A model generated the notes under the pieces. The model saw only the letters and a list, made by a program, of their open reading frames with translations, searched no databases and was not told where the DNA came from. Below are positions 23,295 to 34,985 of a stretch of DNA of 64,000 bases, piece after piece (position 1 is the stretch's first letter; each line of letters starts with the position of its first letter). The translations under genes and the position numbers were made by a program. This stretch comes from Sclerotinia nivalis (lineage: Eukaryota > Ascomycota > Leotiomycetes > Helotiales > Sclerotiniaceae): contig JAPEIS010000015.1 in NCBI GenBank assembly GCA_029531795.1, positions 1,488,001-1,552,000 on the forward strand. The letters run 5' to 3'.

Positions 23295-23477
23295 TCACTT
23301 AGAAACCAAAAGCGCAGTATCGCCGTCAATATCTATAAAGGTCGGATTTGCCTCGGCGGTTAACAAGAGCCTTGCAATCTCTTCGTGCCCATTTACGGCT
23401 GCGTCGAAGATAGATGATCGTCCGGAAACACTACTGGCATGGACATTGACTACTATTGCAGTAAGGCCTAAGAGCAA
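23295..23477 (-). pseudogene. Ankyrin-repeat fragment
   Basis: The minus strand reads part of one ankyrin repeat and the start of another: SIFDAAVNGHEEIARLLLTA followed by EANPTFIDIDGDTALLV. NGHEEIARLLL and DGDTAL are typical ankyrin wording. Only about 60 codons are open, with no start of its own, so this is a gene relic. A second ankyrin-like scrap lies at about 27930-28026. Confidence 0.6.
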
Positions 23478-24052
23478 CTAAAAACCTGATGGTCTGATAC
23501 CGAGGTCCACCTGGGATACAAAATTAGCTGTTTCTCATTGCTTACATCTGCTGTTTTAGGTGTCAACTCCGTTAACTGAATCCTGCCGAGAAGTCTGCAA
23601 CTCGAGAATAGGCAAAACGGGCAATCCCCTTGCCATTCTGCGGTACGTGCTAGAGATAGAGTATACGGATACGGAGTATGATTGGGGAAGAACTAATAAA
23701 GTGATCCGTTATGTTCCCGCAATTCCCCTGCTAGCAACTTAAGCTTAAGCATAGTTAGATTAAGCGGTATTTTCTTCTCATTTCCCGCGGTTAGCTTGTG
23801 GGATATAGCTTGGAGTAATACCGTAAAATCTCAAAAGATTATGAAAATCCCACCCTTTTGTACTTTCGTATATGCAGGGCTGCTATATCCCTTCTAGGTA
23901 AATTTTTTTGGAAATTTGAAAGTCAATACTTACAAATGAAAACATTTCAATAATTTTATCAGAATCTTTATTCTTTCAAGTTATCACTAGTCTCAAGTAT
24001 AGTTTCTATAATGTGGTTTAAATATGACATTTTTGAAACCCAACACTAAATC
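23478..24052. other. AT-rich stretch without gene
   Basis: A 60-codon open frame at 23560-23742 has no recognisable content. The rest is AT-rich. Confidence 0.4.
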
Positions 24053-24191
24053 ATGTCAACTTGAAAAGCATACAACTCCCCATAGCATCAACTAGGAGCT
24101 CATAGAGCCCCTAGCCGTCCTAGATAGTCTTAGACTCAGTGTGGACGTTAAATCAAATCAATCAATCAATCAATCAATGTCAACTTGAAAA
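24053..24191 (+). mobile_element. 5'-truncated non-LTR retrotransposon (LINE) stub with target-site duplication
   Basis: The 15-bp sequence ATGTCAACTTGAAAA occurs exactly at 24053-24067 and 24177-24191. Between them lie 109 bp (24068-24176) ending in GTGGACGTTAAATCAA and a simple (AATC)n tail. The 3' repeat tail plus a direct duplication is the mark of target-primed reverse transcription; the ending resembles Tad1-type fungal LINEs. No coding sequence remains. Confidence 0.85.
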
Positions 24192-25154
24192 AAATCTATA
24201 CCATATCAGATATATGTGGGTACACTAACCGAAAAGCCGCATTAGGCAGGTACCGAACTGTCGGGACAAACTAGGGTGGTGATCAATTAGACCTCAATTT
24301 ATTCTCCACACACAACAATATTTCTAAAACCTCAAAAAGATGTACCTCCCGGCCGTGGAAAGGATGTCATTGTCCAAAAAGATTGGGAGAATGGCTCGCT
24401 ACTAGATTCAAGTTCTCCTAAATAACCATTTCAGTACAGCCATGAGACCAACACTCGATCTACATAGAGTAGAAGACGGCTTGTGTTATCTAGAAGTAGA
24501 AAAATATTGAAGTGATGGGTTCTTGCGTAGCACGTGTGCAGGGATACTATCCCTGATTGGAACTAGTTTAGGAGCTCTCGCTATGAGAATTCCCGCACTC
24601 CCATAGACTTTAACATCCTAATATAACCACAGTTCGACTTCCCACCATTCCCTACAGAGAGGTAGTTCCTTTCAAATAATCGGAATCATTTTTTGTGTAC
24701 TGTACATATTTTTTCTCTACTACAGCCTTTCCTCAATCTCCAGCGTTAAGAAGATGAGTGGAATGCGAAGATCAGCTCAGTTGAAAGTGGATCATGCTAT
24801 AAAACTATATTAGCCCTGCCAGCATGTCCACCGGGGGGTGCCCCACTACTAGAGGTTTATACTCCAGTAATGTCACCTTAGCTATCATTACTTCTTTTCC
24901 AACTCTTTTCCTGCTCCTTAGCACAGTCTTGTTGTTGTGCTTTCCATCGTTGTACTTGTGGTGATATGAGAGAGTATGTACACGTGATCATGCGCTAGTG
25001 CATGTCGCGGCCGTATAGCTCTCTTCGAATGGAACTTTTTAACTTCAAAATAGCATCAATAGTAATCTATATACCTAAAAATCTACTTTTTATCACGACA
25101 TCGCACTACCACCGACGTGGTACCAACAGTACTATTCATTAATTTTGGTCTATT
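24192..25154. other. Intergenic stretch upstream of the glycosyltransferase-like pseudogene
   Basis: No gene seen. The last few hundred bases would have been its promoter. Confidence 0.4.
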
Positions 25155-26578
25155 ATGATGCTTTACAAACGCTATGCCAATATTTTTGTCGGTGCATGTC
25201 TTTTTACAACCTTGTACTTTCTTTGGTTTTCTGGTGTTTTTACAGAATCTCTATTTACATCATCAAATGCTTCTCCAGTTGAGCGTCCTCCCGGGCCAAT
25301 CTACAAAGACCTCTCATCCGTTAAAAAGAGACCCCCGATAAATGACAACTTTCCTCTTGCAGAGTTATCAGCAAGGCGGGGTGACTTCCCAGGAATCCCC
25401 TCTTGGAATAGGCCTCCTTAACCCCACGTAAACGAGTCGACGCCTCTGTTCATAGGGTTTACAAGAAATTGGCCTTTGCTACAATAGGTCGTTCTGTCAT
25501 ATATCACCTCGGGCTGGCTACTAGAGGATATCTATGTGGTGGACAATACTGGAACTATGAGGTCAAACTACCCTCCTGACTAGCTTATACTTTAAAACCT
25601 ATTCTACCTTAATATATAACGTCTCACAGAGGTATTTGGTGTTAATGCTATTTACACACCTACCCTTTTCACCTTTGCACAGCTTCAAAACTTTTATATC
25701 TTCACTGCACTGGAGCGTGGTTGGGATTATTTTTGGTGGAGTCATAGTATGTATACTTCAAACAGTTCTTCACATTTCAAGTTGTTTTAGATAGTGGATA
25801 TATTCGCGATGTCTATCGCTTCTTTATCTTACCGTGATAAATCCTGAACTTATACTTTATAGTGGACGTTGTTGCCCTCACCGAAGAGAAGTGCGAAGAG
25901 ACACCATTCAAATCGCTCTACATGCGTGCTGTCGACAAGCTCCGAGAAGCATCCTCTCCCGACTATCTCCGAGATCCAGAAACTGGGGAAAAGACAGAAT
26001 GGGCAATTCAATTCTTCGCATACGACTGGCTAGCACTCAACAATGTGAAGACTTTTATGAAGCATGGTGCGTATGATCCATTTATCAGCTACTATAAAGC
26101 CGATTGCGATTTAATAGAGCGATTTCGTATTTCGGGAGTAAGGATGCCTATAGCAGATGCGGGATGAATAATCGACGTTGGAGACTCGATTGATCTCAAC
26201 CTTTTCTTCCGCCGAAAGATCGACCCAGCGAGTCCACCAAAGAGCCTGGCAGAGTTAGCGGGGCAGCCGGAGGATGACAGAGGTGGGAAGGGCTTTGAAT
26301 ACTTATTAGAAGTACTTGCGAATCAAACCGAGAATAAGTTGCATGGAAAGGAAGAGCGGAATTCATGGCAGTACCAACAGCAAGGTGGACAAGGGGAGCC
26401 ATTCTATAGGGATCCGGTGGGATTTGAGGCAGGATTGCAGATAGCGATTGAGGCCGGTGTTCAGACTTATCAGGAGAAATGGGGACATAAGGAGTGTGGC
26501 TTAGTTGGGGCAGGGTTGCAGCTCACTGACGCATGGAAAATAGAGCACGATTGGATTGAAAAACCATCTTCAACCTGA
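25155..26578 (+). pseudogene. Type II membrane glycosyltransferase-like protein, inactivated by six stops
   Basis: Exon 1 25155-25746 and exon 2 25863-26578 (intron GTATGT...TTATAG, 116 bp) keep one frame end to end, about 435 codons, but contain in-frame stops at 25419 (TAA), 25485 (TAG), 25581 (TAG), 25593 (TAA), 25617 (TAA) and 26165 (TGA). The N-terminus has a membrane anchor (IFVGACLFTTLYFLWFSG), then IPSWNRPP, LFIGFTRNWPLL, EDIYVVDNTGTM, TPTLFTFAQLQNFYIF, WDYFWWSHMDVVAL, QFFAYDWLALNN, GEPFYRDPVGFE and KWGHKECGL. This matches a fungal family with nucleotide-diphospho-sugar transferase features; exact chemistry unknown. Length, splice sites and conserved blocks are kept, so inactivation is recent. 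Every stop is one C-to-T from Gln or Arg codons, as RIP would give. Confidence 0.85.
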
Positions 26579-27314
26579 TAGAATTAGACTTTTGAATTTT
26601 GAGCTCTGATGGCGTTACTATTGATGATACTAAACCACCAGTCCCTTAAGGAGCTATATTGGATTGGTGACTGAGAATTGACTGTATAATAGAGAATCTA
26701 GCTAGTAAAATAAGAAAGTATCACGCAATATTATGTTTGTGAAGTCCGACAGAACAAGGTAATGTATGAACAGTATCCACCGTTCAATATAAGATCAATT
26801 GGAATCCTTCCTGACACCTGAAATAGCAGTAGAAATTCATTGCGGTGGGTTTTGTGACATAGGAGAGGCTTCGTGATTTTGATATACTCCCAATGATCAT
26901 TAAGGTAACAGAGCGACAATTTCCCGTAGGGAAGGGAATGGAAAACAAATCAAGAGAAAAAGAGGCACAGAATCATAATGAGATGATGGTGGAAGACAAT
27001 CTATAATATGAGCGAGATCCTATAAGATCGGGCAAGATATCACTCATAGTCAACAGAGGTTTTCTTTCCCGTCTTGACTTTTGAGATGATCGAACTCCCG
27101 TACGCGCATATCTGCGAGCCTGAGTCCCCGTTCTACCATCGCGAATCCAACAACAAATTGAATGAGCCTACAAGCATAGTCAAGATATCAGAGATGCAGG
27201 AAGAAGAAGCCACTGTCGGAACAGTGATCATGTGATCATGAAGGAGGCCGTATTAGCTAGCGAGGCGCTAGGCCTCGTAGCCCTTATTTAAGAAGCTCAT
27301 TCTTTCATTGTAGA
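26579..27314. other. Gene-poor stretch
   Basis: A short coding-like minus-strand scrap near 27062-27165 (reads FVVGFAMVERGLRLADM, then ENLC and stop) follows a CTTGTAG acceptor-like site. Nothing else is recognisable. Confidence 0.35.
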
Positions 27315-27734
27315 ATAGAATCGATCAAGGAATAATATTATCAATAGGACTAAAAGTACTTTACACTTTCAACACCACCAAGTTGAAACCAACAGCCACC
27401 TTAATTGCACAACTTGGAAAATCCGTTGTAGAACTCCAGGATAGTTTCCACGCCTTTGAGGATTCACTGAGTGTTTTACCTCAAAGCCACTGGATAACGA
27501 GAATGAACGAATTTATCGCGGAAAAAGGAAAGAAATTAGATAAGAAAAGTTTGGTGATTATGGAGTGATCTAAGATATCTATGGTTGAGGGACCGATAAT
27601 ACCATTCAAAATATGAACTCTGTGACTGACATTATACAGTGAAACGGCTCGGCTGTGTGCTTCTTCTTGGGGATGGATTGAGATAACGGGCTATGAGTCT
27701 CTTATAAGCATTAAGGATTTAAGAATGTTGAAAA
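27315..27734 (+). pseudogene. Possible small spliced gene or gene fragment, unknown
   Basis: An open stretch from about 27315 to 27564 (contains LIAQLGKSVVELQDSFHAF and QSHWITRMNEFIAEKGKKL) can be joined in frame to 27640-27734 (ETARLCASSWGWIEITGYE, then SIKDLRML). The intron between has a CTGAC branch and TATACAG acceptor; a GTGAGT donor follows at 27735. No convincing first or last exon is present: the only in-frame continuation needs a 33-bp intron. I think it is a fragment. Family unknown. Confidence 0.35.
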
Positions 27735-27929
27735 GTGAGTATACAAACCTAACGAATGATGAAGTAGGCAGCATTACCCTAGTACCGCTCAACACATACC
27801 AATAACGCACAAATTCAATGAATCGGTATCCTCTTCCCATAGACAGACCTCCGTGTATCTCAAATATTTATTGACAAGTTTCTCCCACTTTGCCTGATAT
27901 CGATGTTAGTTCCCGGATCCTGGGCTCAC

Positions 27930-28026
27930 CTATAGAAACAATATCGAGGTTGGCGCTTCGCTCGACTAACAGCTTCATTGATTCTTTATCCTAACTTTTA
28001 GCAGCGCACCAGAGTGCCGTTCTACA
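27930..28026 (-). pseudogene. Ankyrin-like fragment
   Basis: Minus strand reads CRTALWCAAKS, a stop, then DKESMKLLVERSANLDIV, the wording of an ankyrin repeat with one nonsense codon. Too short for more. Confidence 0.45.
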
Positions 28027-29999
28027 ATTGGAAATACAAACGCTGCTACCCATATGTTGTTGCTTTCACTCTGTCATTATGCCATGTCAATCACACAACT
28101 ACTATCATTATAATCATAAGAATCCTAGAGATTCATATCATTCACCTTTACTATAGTATAACCCCTGGAGATCTATATCATTCACCCTTGCTATGACATA
28201 ATCTTTAGCCAATTTCCTAGAAAAACGATACTTAAAAGAAAACCTAACAAGAATCTCCTGTGTCTGTATAAATAGGATTTCGGGTATATCGAAAGATTAA
28301 AACTTCATAAACAAAAGCAAGGAAGTGTGTCTACGAGGCAAAGTCGATTGGGTATTGGAAGAATGATGAGCAATACTATATCAATAACTAAATTTCGAAC
28401 TACATCAACACCGAATTCAACTAAACATAAACAACTAATCAAAACTTACAATTATATATCTACAAATAAAGAATTGAAAAAAAAAACTCACTAGAACTAA
28501 AAACAAATCAAAAACCTACAGCTAGTCGAAACTCTAAAGAGGAAATTCGAGGATCACAAAACAAACAATCAAGCCAAAGAAGATCCAGCTACAATATACT
28601 AAAAGCAACAAGAACCTTTTGAGATGTAACTCTCTTGTTGGTATTCATTTATATCGATATATGAACCGCCGTTCTATAGTATTGAGATAAAGCCATTCAT
28701 CACAACTATCTAAAACAACCAAAAACCAAAAACTAAAAAAAAAAAAGAATTCAAGAAAAATCAAAACAAACAAAAAATGTAGAAATTGAAATAGTGCTAG
28801 ATTTATACAGAAGCGTATAAAAATAAAAGACTAACGGTGGCGTAATGAATAGTATTAGAGTAGACCGAGGGCTAAACGAGAAATTCCTTGTTCAGGAAAC
28901 TACGATTTCCTGATATAGAATCATCGATGTTTATAACTCTAAAATGATACTGGAATATGAAAATATTCCTAGTAATAATAAATAAATAGATAGATAGGTA
29001 GATAGATAGATTAATAATAATAATTAAAAGTTATTCAATTTAAAAGAAGTTTAGTTTAGAGAAAGTTTAATATATTAAGTATTCGCTGGTATAAGACGAT
29101 TACTCTATACATACACTATACGAATATATAATCTTATAAAAGGATGGATCCAATGAATCAAATGGATGAAATGGATATTCGAGATTTATTATTCATCATC
29201 TTCTTCATCTCCACTTCATCTTCACTTCGCTTATCCCCTATCCTATCCTGTCCCATACTATCCTATCTCATTCCATCTCATTCCCCCACCTCACCTCACC
29301 TCATCTCTCCCCCTCTCCCCTTCCCCTCCCTCTAAACAAACATCAAAAGACCTCCATTCCAAAATCAATGATATACATAAACCCACTCCCATTGCACCCA
29401 CCAATGCTTATCATTCCATTCCAAGCCCGCCCCAAACCCTCAATCCACATCCTAACATACATCATATAAACCAAGTCCTAATCAACATTATTCTCATCCA
29501 CAAACCATTCATCCATCCATCCCATCCATTCATCCACAACAATGATAAAAAAACCAACACGACCGACCGACCGACCAACCATGGTATCAGTATCAATATC
29601 AATATCAGTTTTACTCCTTAACGCCCTTCCCATGCTAATTCAATTCAGTTCAATCCAATCCATCCCGTGGATCAGCTCACTCGCCCATACCGGGGTCCAA
29701 ATCCAAATTCAGATTTAGATCCAGATCCAAATCCAAAATCAAAATCAAACCAGCCACCCAATTTTCATAATCTCGTAAAATTCGCTACAATTGCTTCTGA
29801 CAAAGGGAAAGGTAAAGTAAAGCAAAGTAAAGGAAGATGACATGATATGAAAATAGAAAATTAAAAAAAGTACTAGGTGTTTAAGTATAATATCGCAGTG
29901 GACCAAAAAGAAATGGTGATGATACAAGAAGTAGATGATAAAAAGCAACGCAAAGAAATATACTTGGTATACGAATACGAGTGTACAAATCGTATGAGA
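28027..29999. other. AT-rich then pyrimidine-rich intergenic DNA
   Basis: 28300-29100 is AT-rich with A-runs. From about 29190 to 29540 the plus strand is strongly C/T-rich (CCCATACTATCCTATC-type wording), and short repeats follow (GACC at 29563-29578, ATCAGT/ATCAAT at 29585-29610, ATCCA/ATTCA at 29700-29745). The open frame at 29166-29621 is a by-product of this skew. The right end is the 3' flank of the receptor gene. Confidence 0.5.
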
Positions 30000-31669
30000 T
30001 CATCTCCCTAAAAGTCCCCCTACATCCTGTAAATTCAAATTATCCTGTTGTCTCGCCAAATGATCAATAGGAGGCGGCATAGAATGAGAATGAGGAAGCG
30101 AAGGATGACTAGTGGGAGGAATCCTACCCCGTAAAATGGTCTCGAGTTCATACGTTGTGTTGGAATTTCTCTGAATTCTTGTTCTCGGTCCTAATAATCC
30201 GCCAATATCTTGAAGAAGAGCTATTGAACCACGTCTTGGTGGAGCTGGACTTAATCCATTTTCAAATGACCAGGTTGTCGAAACTGGACCGCCGCCTTGG
30301 GTACTTGATTCGCCAGTACATTCAGTATCCGTTGTTCTAGTGGAACTAACTCTTCTCGGAGATTCTTGATCGAGTAATCCACCTACATCGAAGAATGAGA
30401 CGCGACGTGGTGACATCATTGAAGTTAAATCTTCCGATACATGACGAGGAGGAGGTGATTTAACAAAATCAATCTCTTCACTCGTATCACTTGGAAAGCG
30501 CCAATCACTTGAACCGATGGAATCAAATCGCTGACTTCTCACTGGCATATTTCCAGCCACAGCCATTGGAGCTGGACGAGGAGGTGATTCGAATACACCT
30601 CTTAATTCCGGATTTACACCTAGTCCTAAACCTCTAACGAGATCTTCATCACTTCCCCATTGACGAGCTGCGGTTCCACGTCGAGATGTGGTACGATCAA
30701 GTGTATCGGTCAGAGAACCAAATTTCCATTTTTGTTTCTTGACACCTCGATCTCTGACGAATGAACCTAGAATAAGTGCATTGGCGACAGCGGTTGCAAA
30801 GAGAATTTCGACTGAAGCTAATAAGGATCGATATTGTTGAATGCCATGTCGATCGATAATTTCCGGAATTCTATATAGTGTTATTCCAGCTGGTATTAAT
30901 GAACCAGCAAACAATAACACCAATTGAATCTTTCTTTTTATCCTCATAGTCGAACTAATGATGATAGGAACGGGGAATAGAACGAGTAGGAGATCAGTCA
31001 ATACATTAACTGTTCCCATTGTAAGGAGTTGTGCATATCCTTGACGACATTTTGCACCTGGATCAGGCGTGACTTGCCAATAATGATTGATAGGTTGACA
31101 TTCGGAAATATCTGCTATTATCACTGCGATAAAAGTGACGAGGAGAAACCATCGGATGAATATTAAGGTTCGTTCGTGTGACCTTGTCCAAATATTAATT
31201 GTGAGTCTTTTGAAGAATTCACTAATTGTAAGTTTGAGCATCCAAAGTCTAGAAATATGTTAGTAATTGAATAGAGTTTAAAATAACAGAAGACAGAAGA
31301 CAGAAGAAACAAGAAACAAGAAAGCTTGAAATAAACTTACGTCGCAGCATAAAAAATCCTAGATACCAATACTAGCCTACTTCCAATAGCTCTTCGATAT
31401 AAAGCTCTCTCTGAAAAATCCTCAATGATGGCATTATTTGTTCCAAATAATAAAACCACATGAACCAAAGCCATTCGACAGAACAAAGGAATAAGACAAG
31501 CAAAAGCCAACCAATCCTCTTTAAACAATTTTTCCGTCCTTATATATCTTCCACAAACTCGAAACAATATAATAACGGCGGAAAATAATGTACACCACCA
31601 ACAAACAAGAAGTGTAGGTTTATCGTCGTAGAAACTTCGAGCGGGTGGTGGACTAGAGTATATGGTCAT
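30000..31669 (-). CDS. Pth11-like fungal rhodopsin-type seven-helix receptor
   Basis: Exons 31669-31341 and 31248-30000 (GTAAGT...TCTAG), 525 aa. Start chosen at ATG 31669; the frame is open further only through a GTG. Hydrophobic helices follow in order: LVCWWCTLFSAVIILFRVCG, DWLAFACLIPLFCRMALVHV, IGSRLVLVSRIFYAATLW, IFIRWFLLVTFIAVIIADI, VNVLTDLLLVLFPVPIII, IQLVLLFAGSLIPAGITL and ILFATAVANALILGSFV. FRVCGRY near helix 1 and the CRQGYAQ cysteine are family wording. There is no CFEM domain. Such proteins are putative G-protein-coupled receptors at the plasma membrane; the ligand is unknown. The cytosolic tail (about residues 290-525) is Ser/Pro/Arg-rich with three GGLL motifs, each near an RRxS site. 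Confidence 0.88.
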
Positions 31670-34600
31670 GATGATATCTTGAAATCGAAGACCGAACCAA
31701 GGGGATACCACGCCCGTCTACCTCCGTGGAGGGGACGAGCGAGGGTTTATTGTTTTTCGCAGGTTTTGGATGCACTTGTTCAATTGAATATAGTGTTGAT
31801 GGTTGAATTGTATATATTTCCATGGGAAGTCCTTGAATTCCGTCGCAAACCTTCTCGACAATTGTTGCGCATGGACCGTTGCATGACAAGAACAAAGATG
31901 AATTGGACTCGAAGTCGAGTATTTTCGGAAGGTGTGCTGAATAGAGTGATAGGGCTGTGGTTTAACGGTCGCAAACTTTTCCCTCTCTTTAGTTGTTTCT
32001 TTTTATATATTGTTCTGGAACTTTTTATGGCGATACAATGTGAAACAACGGCGGAGGATATTCGGAGGGTTTGAAGATTGATAGTTCAAATGTGATGGAT
32101 GAATGATGTTCGTATATAAAAAAAGTTGGGTTTGAACTTTCGAAAGATTCGAATTGGTTATTTCTAGAAGAGGAATCGAATGAGGAGAAAGGAATAAGTT
32201 TCAAAGATCGGAGGCAAAGAAGATTATTGGCAGAAGTGGATGGATTGGCGTTGAGATGAGTGAGATTTGTGAGACGGTGAAGGATATGTCGGTATAGATT
32301 CCCTTTTTCTCATAAAGATATTGCACAGGGCTGGGTATTTTGATTGCTAGACTCGGGGCTGACTCTGAATATAGAATTTGGATAATAGAATTGAGAAGAT
32401 AGAAGATAGAAGATAGAAGATATGAGATGGGTATTGTCCGCAAAGATAGTATTATCGTTTTTAATAATAATAATAATAAATAATATAAATATATAAAGTT
32501 GAGATTTATCTTAAGTTTTTGACAAGAAACCTACTGCGACGAGTAGTAGAAATTAGACGTTATTCTTGGAGATTTTGGTGTGATTTGCGATGGCTGTGGT
32601 CATGGTTCCTTGTGTCTTGTCTGGCTTGCAGCGGAATTGTGGGATAGAAAGAAAGGTACAAGTTAGAAGGGTGTAAGTAGGCTTGGTACAAACCTTGATA
32701 CGAGTACTGAAATTATTTGGAGAATTAAATGGATAAGTCTCCGTTGCTACAATCTTGTCTTCCTTAGACTAGAGAAAGTATAGTATTGGAACTATTTACT
32801 TGTTTATTGGCTTTATAATTTATCACAGCCATGATCACATCACAATCTTTTCAATTGGAATATAAATCAATTGATTCGTCATTTCCTCAAGTGACGCGGC
32901 AAGAAAGTATATCGAACCCGCAGTTTGGGAACCCTATGAAAATGTGTGGGATGCAGGAGTTTTCGGGATTTTATATCATCGCCCATTTTTTCATATCACT
33001 TCAGGATGGGGGTACAAAATTGAATTACAAGTTACAGGGTGCAAAGATAAGAACCTCTTTTTTAGCCACCGACCCACTCACTGGATAGGATAGGGTTACA
33101 ACTTACAATTTATTAACAAACTCGTCAAGTTCATGGGCCATGGCTTAAAATTGAAGTGGTTGGTGGTTGGTGGTTAAGTTGTTGGTTTTCGCTTGATATT
33201 GATTTGATATGAACTTATGAAGGGATGTTGAAATGAGGCATAGTAAAGTGATGGTGACCTTTTGATAACTAACGGATTACGGAGTTGAATGGATGAATTT
33301 GATACCAAGAATGCCAAGCTCTAAACATTATCGGCACCGAACCTTGAAGAAGTAAGATTTTATATCAAATCATTTTATATTCATCTCATTGTAGAAGCGC
33401 CACTCTGGCCAGTCAAACTACAATTGTAAGCTTCAACGATACACGGCGGGCCCTACACGGCCGACTATTGACTGTGAATGGATCCTCCAAAGGTAAATGC
33501 GGCATGTTATCGTACCTCTACGAGTTTCTATCTTTCAAACCTATTACTGTACATAACATAACGTATTCCTACCTAAGGCTCTATATAAAATTAGTACGAT
33601 GATGATCTACATAATCATCCAGGATGCTTTCGATGAAATGACGGTGAAATCTGACCTCTACGATAGTCGTTAGACCATGGGACATAACAATCTACACCGT
33701 TCTACGTTGAGGCTTAAACCAAGAAGTACATGTTGTACAGAACCGCAATGGTAAATGAATATAACAGTGATGCCTAGAGCTGAGTCTCATTATCGTTGCA
33801 CAAGATCTTAAGGTCCTCGCACATCAAACGGTACATAATAAGATTGTACATTATGAGACAATGGCATTGATTCGACTCGGGTTCTTTCCAAGGTAAGGTG
33901 AGGTAAGGTTGACATCACAACCTTTACGAAATGCGGCAAGTTGCGACCAACCAGTACCAAAATCAATCATACGACAATTTTCCGCACGAATCTTCCCCAC
34001 GCATCCATTGACAAGGGAACTCCTTTACCTACTTTTCTCATCTCATCTGCATCCGGAGTACAAGAAAAGAAAAGAAGCGAAGCGGGAAACCTGATATCAA
34101 ATAAGATTGATGATAAGGAATCCATTGACGGATAAAAAAAAATCTCTTGCATGCAGATGCAGATCCGAAGATGAGGGCCAACTAAGGTCTGCGCAGGGAT
34201 GGGTAAAGCACTTTCTTGTAATGTTCACGAATGGTTGGATATCTGTACCATGAAAAGACAGGGGAACCACGCGAGGAATTATGTCAGGTGCGGAGGTGGG
34301 CTTGGCGTTTGAGGAGGTGAGATTTTGGTAGTAAAGGACCCGAGAGACTTGGAATTGTGTTTTGTATCCCGATGTAGATGTGAAGGCATTCGCAGTGTAT
34401 ATATATACTTAGCAGGGCGAGGTTTTACTCTCAGAATAAATAAGGGAACGCGGGACGGAGGAGATACCTTCAGAAGGAAACGTATGAGGCGAAACTCCCG
34501 GAAAAATAAATAACACGGCTAATGCATGTTCCCACTTTTCTCCAATCACACAATCCCCAAGAAGGCTGATTTGAGATTTGGAGATTGGAGTTGGTGTTGG

Positions 34601-34985
34601 TGTTCACGCCCAGTCTATCCAGACTCTTTGATTGGTTGATTAGACCTAAAAACATCATTCAGACATACCAAGCCTAGGCTTTTACGATAATGTCAAGAGA
34701 CATGTGAAAGATTGAATTTGATATCGAAATGTTACACCGAATCTAAGCGGCCTTATTGTATTGTCGGAGTAAGAGCTCAAGAATTCGATGGTTGATCGAG
34801 CGCATGTCATCTCTCTTGATATGGATTAGTTGTTTTGTGTCTTATATGCGTGAGATGAATTCGGAAAATCATTTCAATGGGGTAAACTCGGTATGTGGGG
34901 ACATTTATTTTATTGGAACATGCGGTGGTTAAAAAGTGCTCACACCTTCTCTTGGAGCGGATGTGAATATGAAACGTTTCTAACC
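31670..34985. other. Long intergenic region (3.3 kb), no gene supported
   Basis: The first part is the receptor's upstream region. TAATAA repeats at 32464-32480, AGAAGAT repeats at 32396-32420 and AAGGTGAGGTAAGG at 33893-33908 are low-complexity. Open frames are 60-130 codons and lack family resemblance; the longest (31679-32074) lies over the receptor promoter. A non-coding RNA could lie here but nothing shows it. Confidence 0.4.

Noticed and set aside
29166..29621. 151-codon Pro/His-rich open frame
   Set aside because: Product of a C/T-rich low-complexity tract; no domain and no splice logic.
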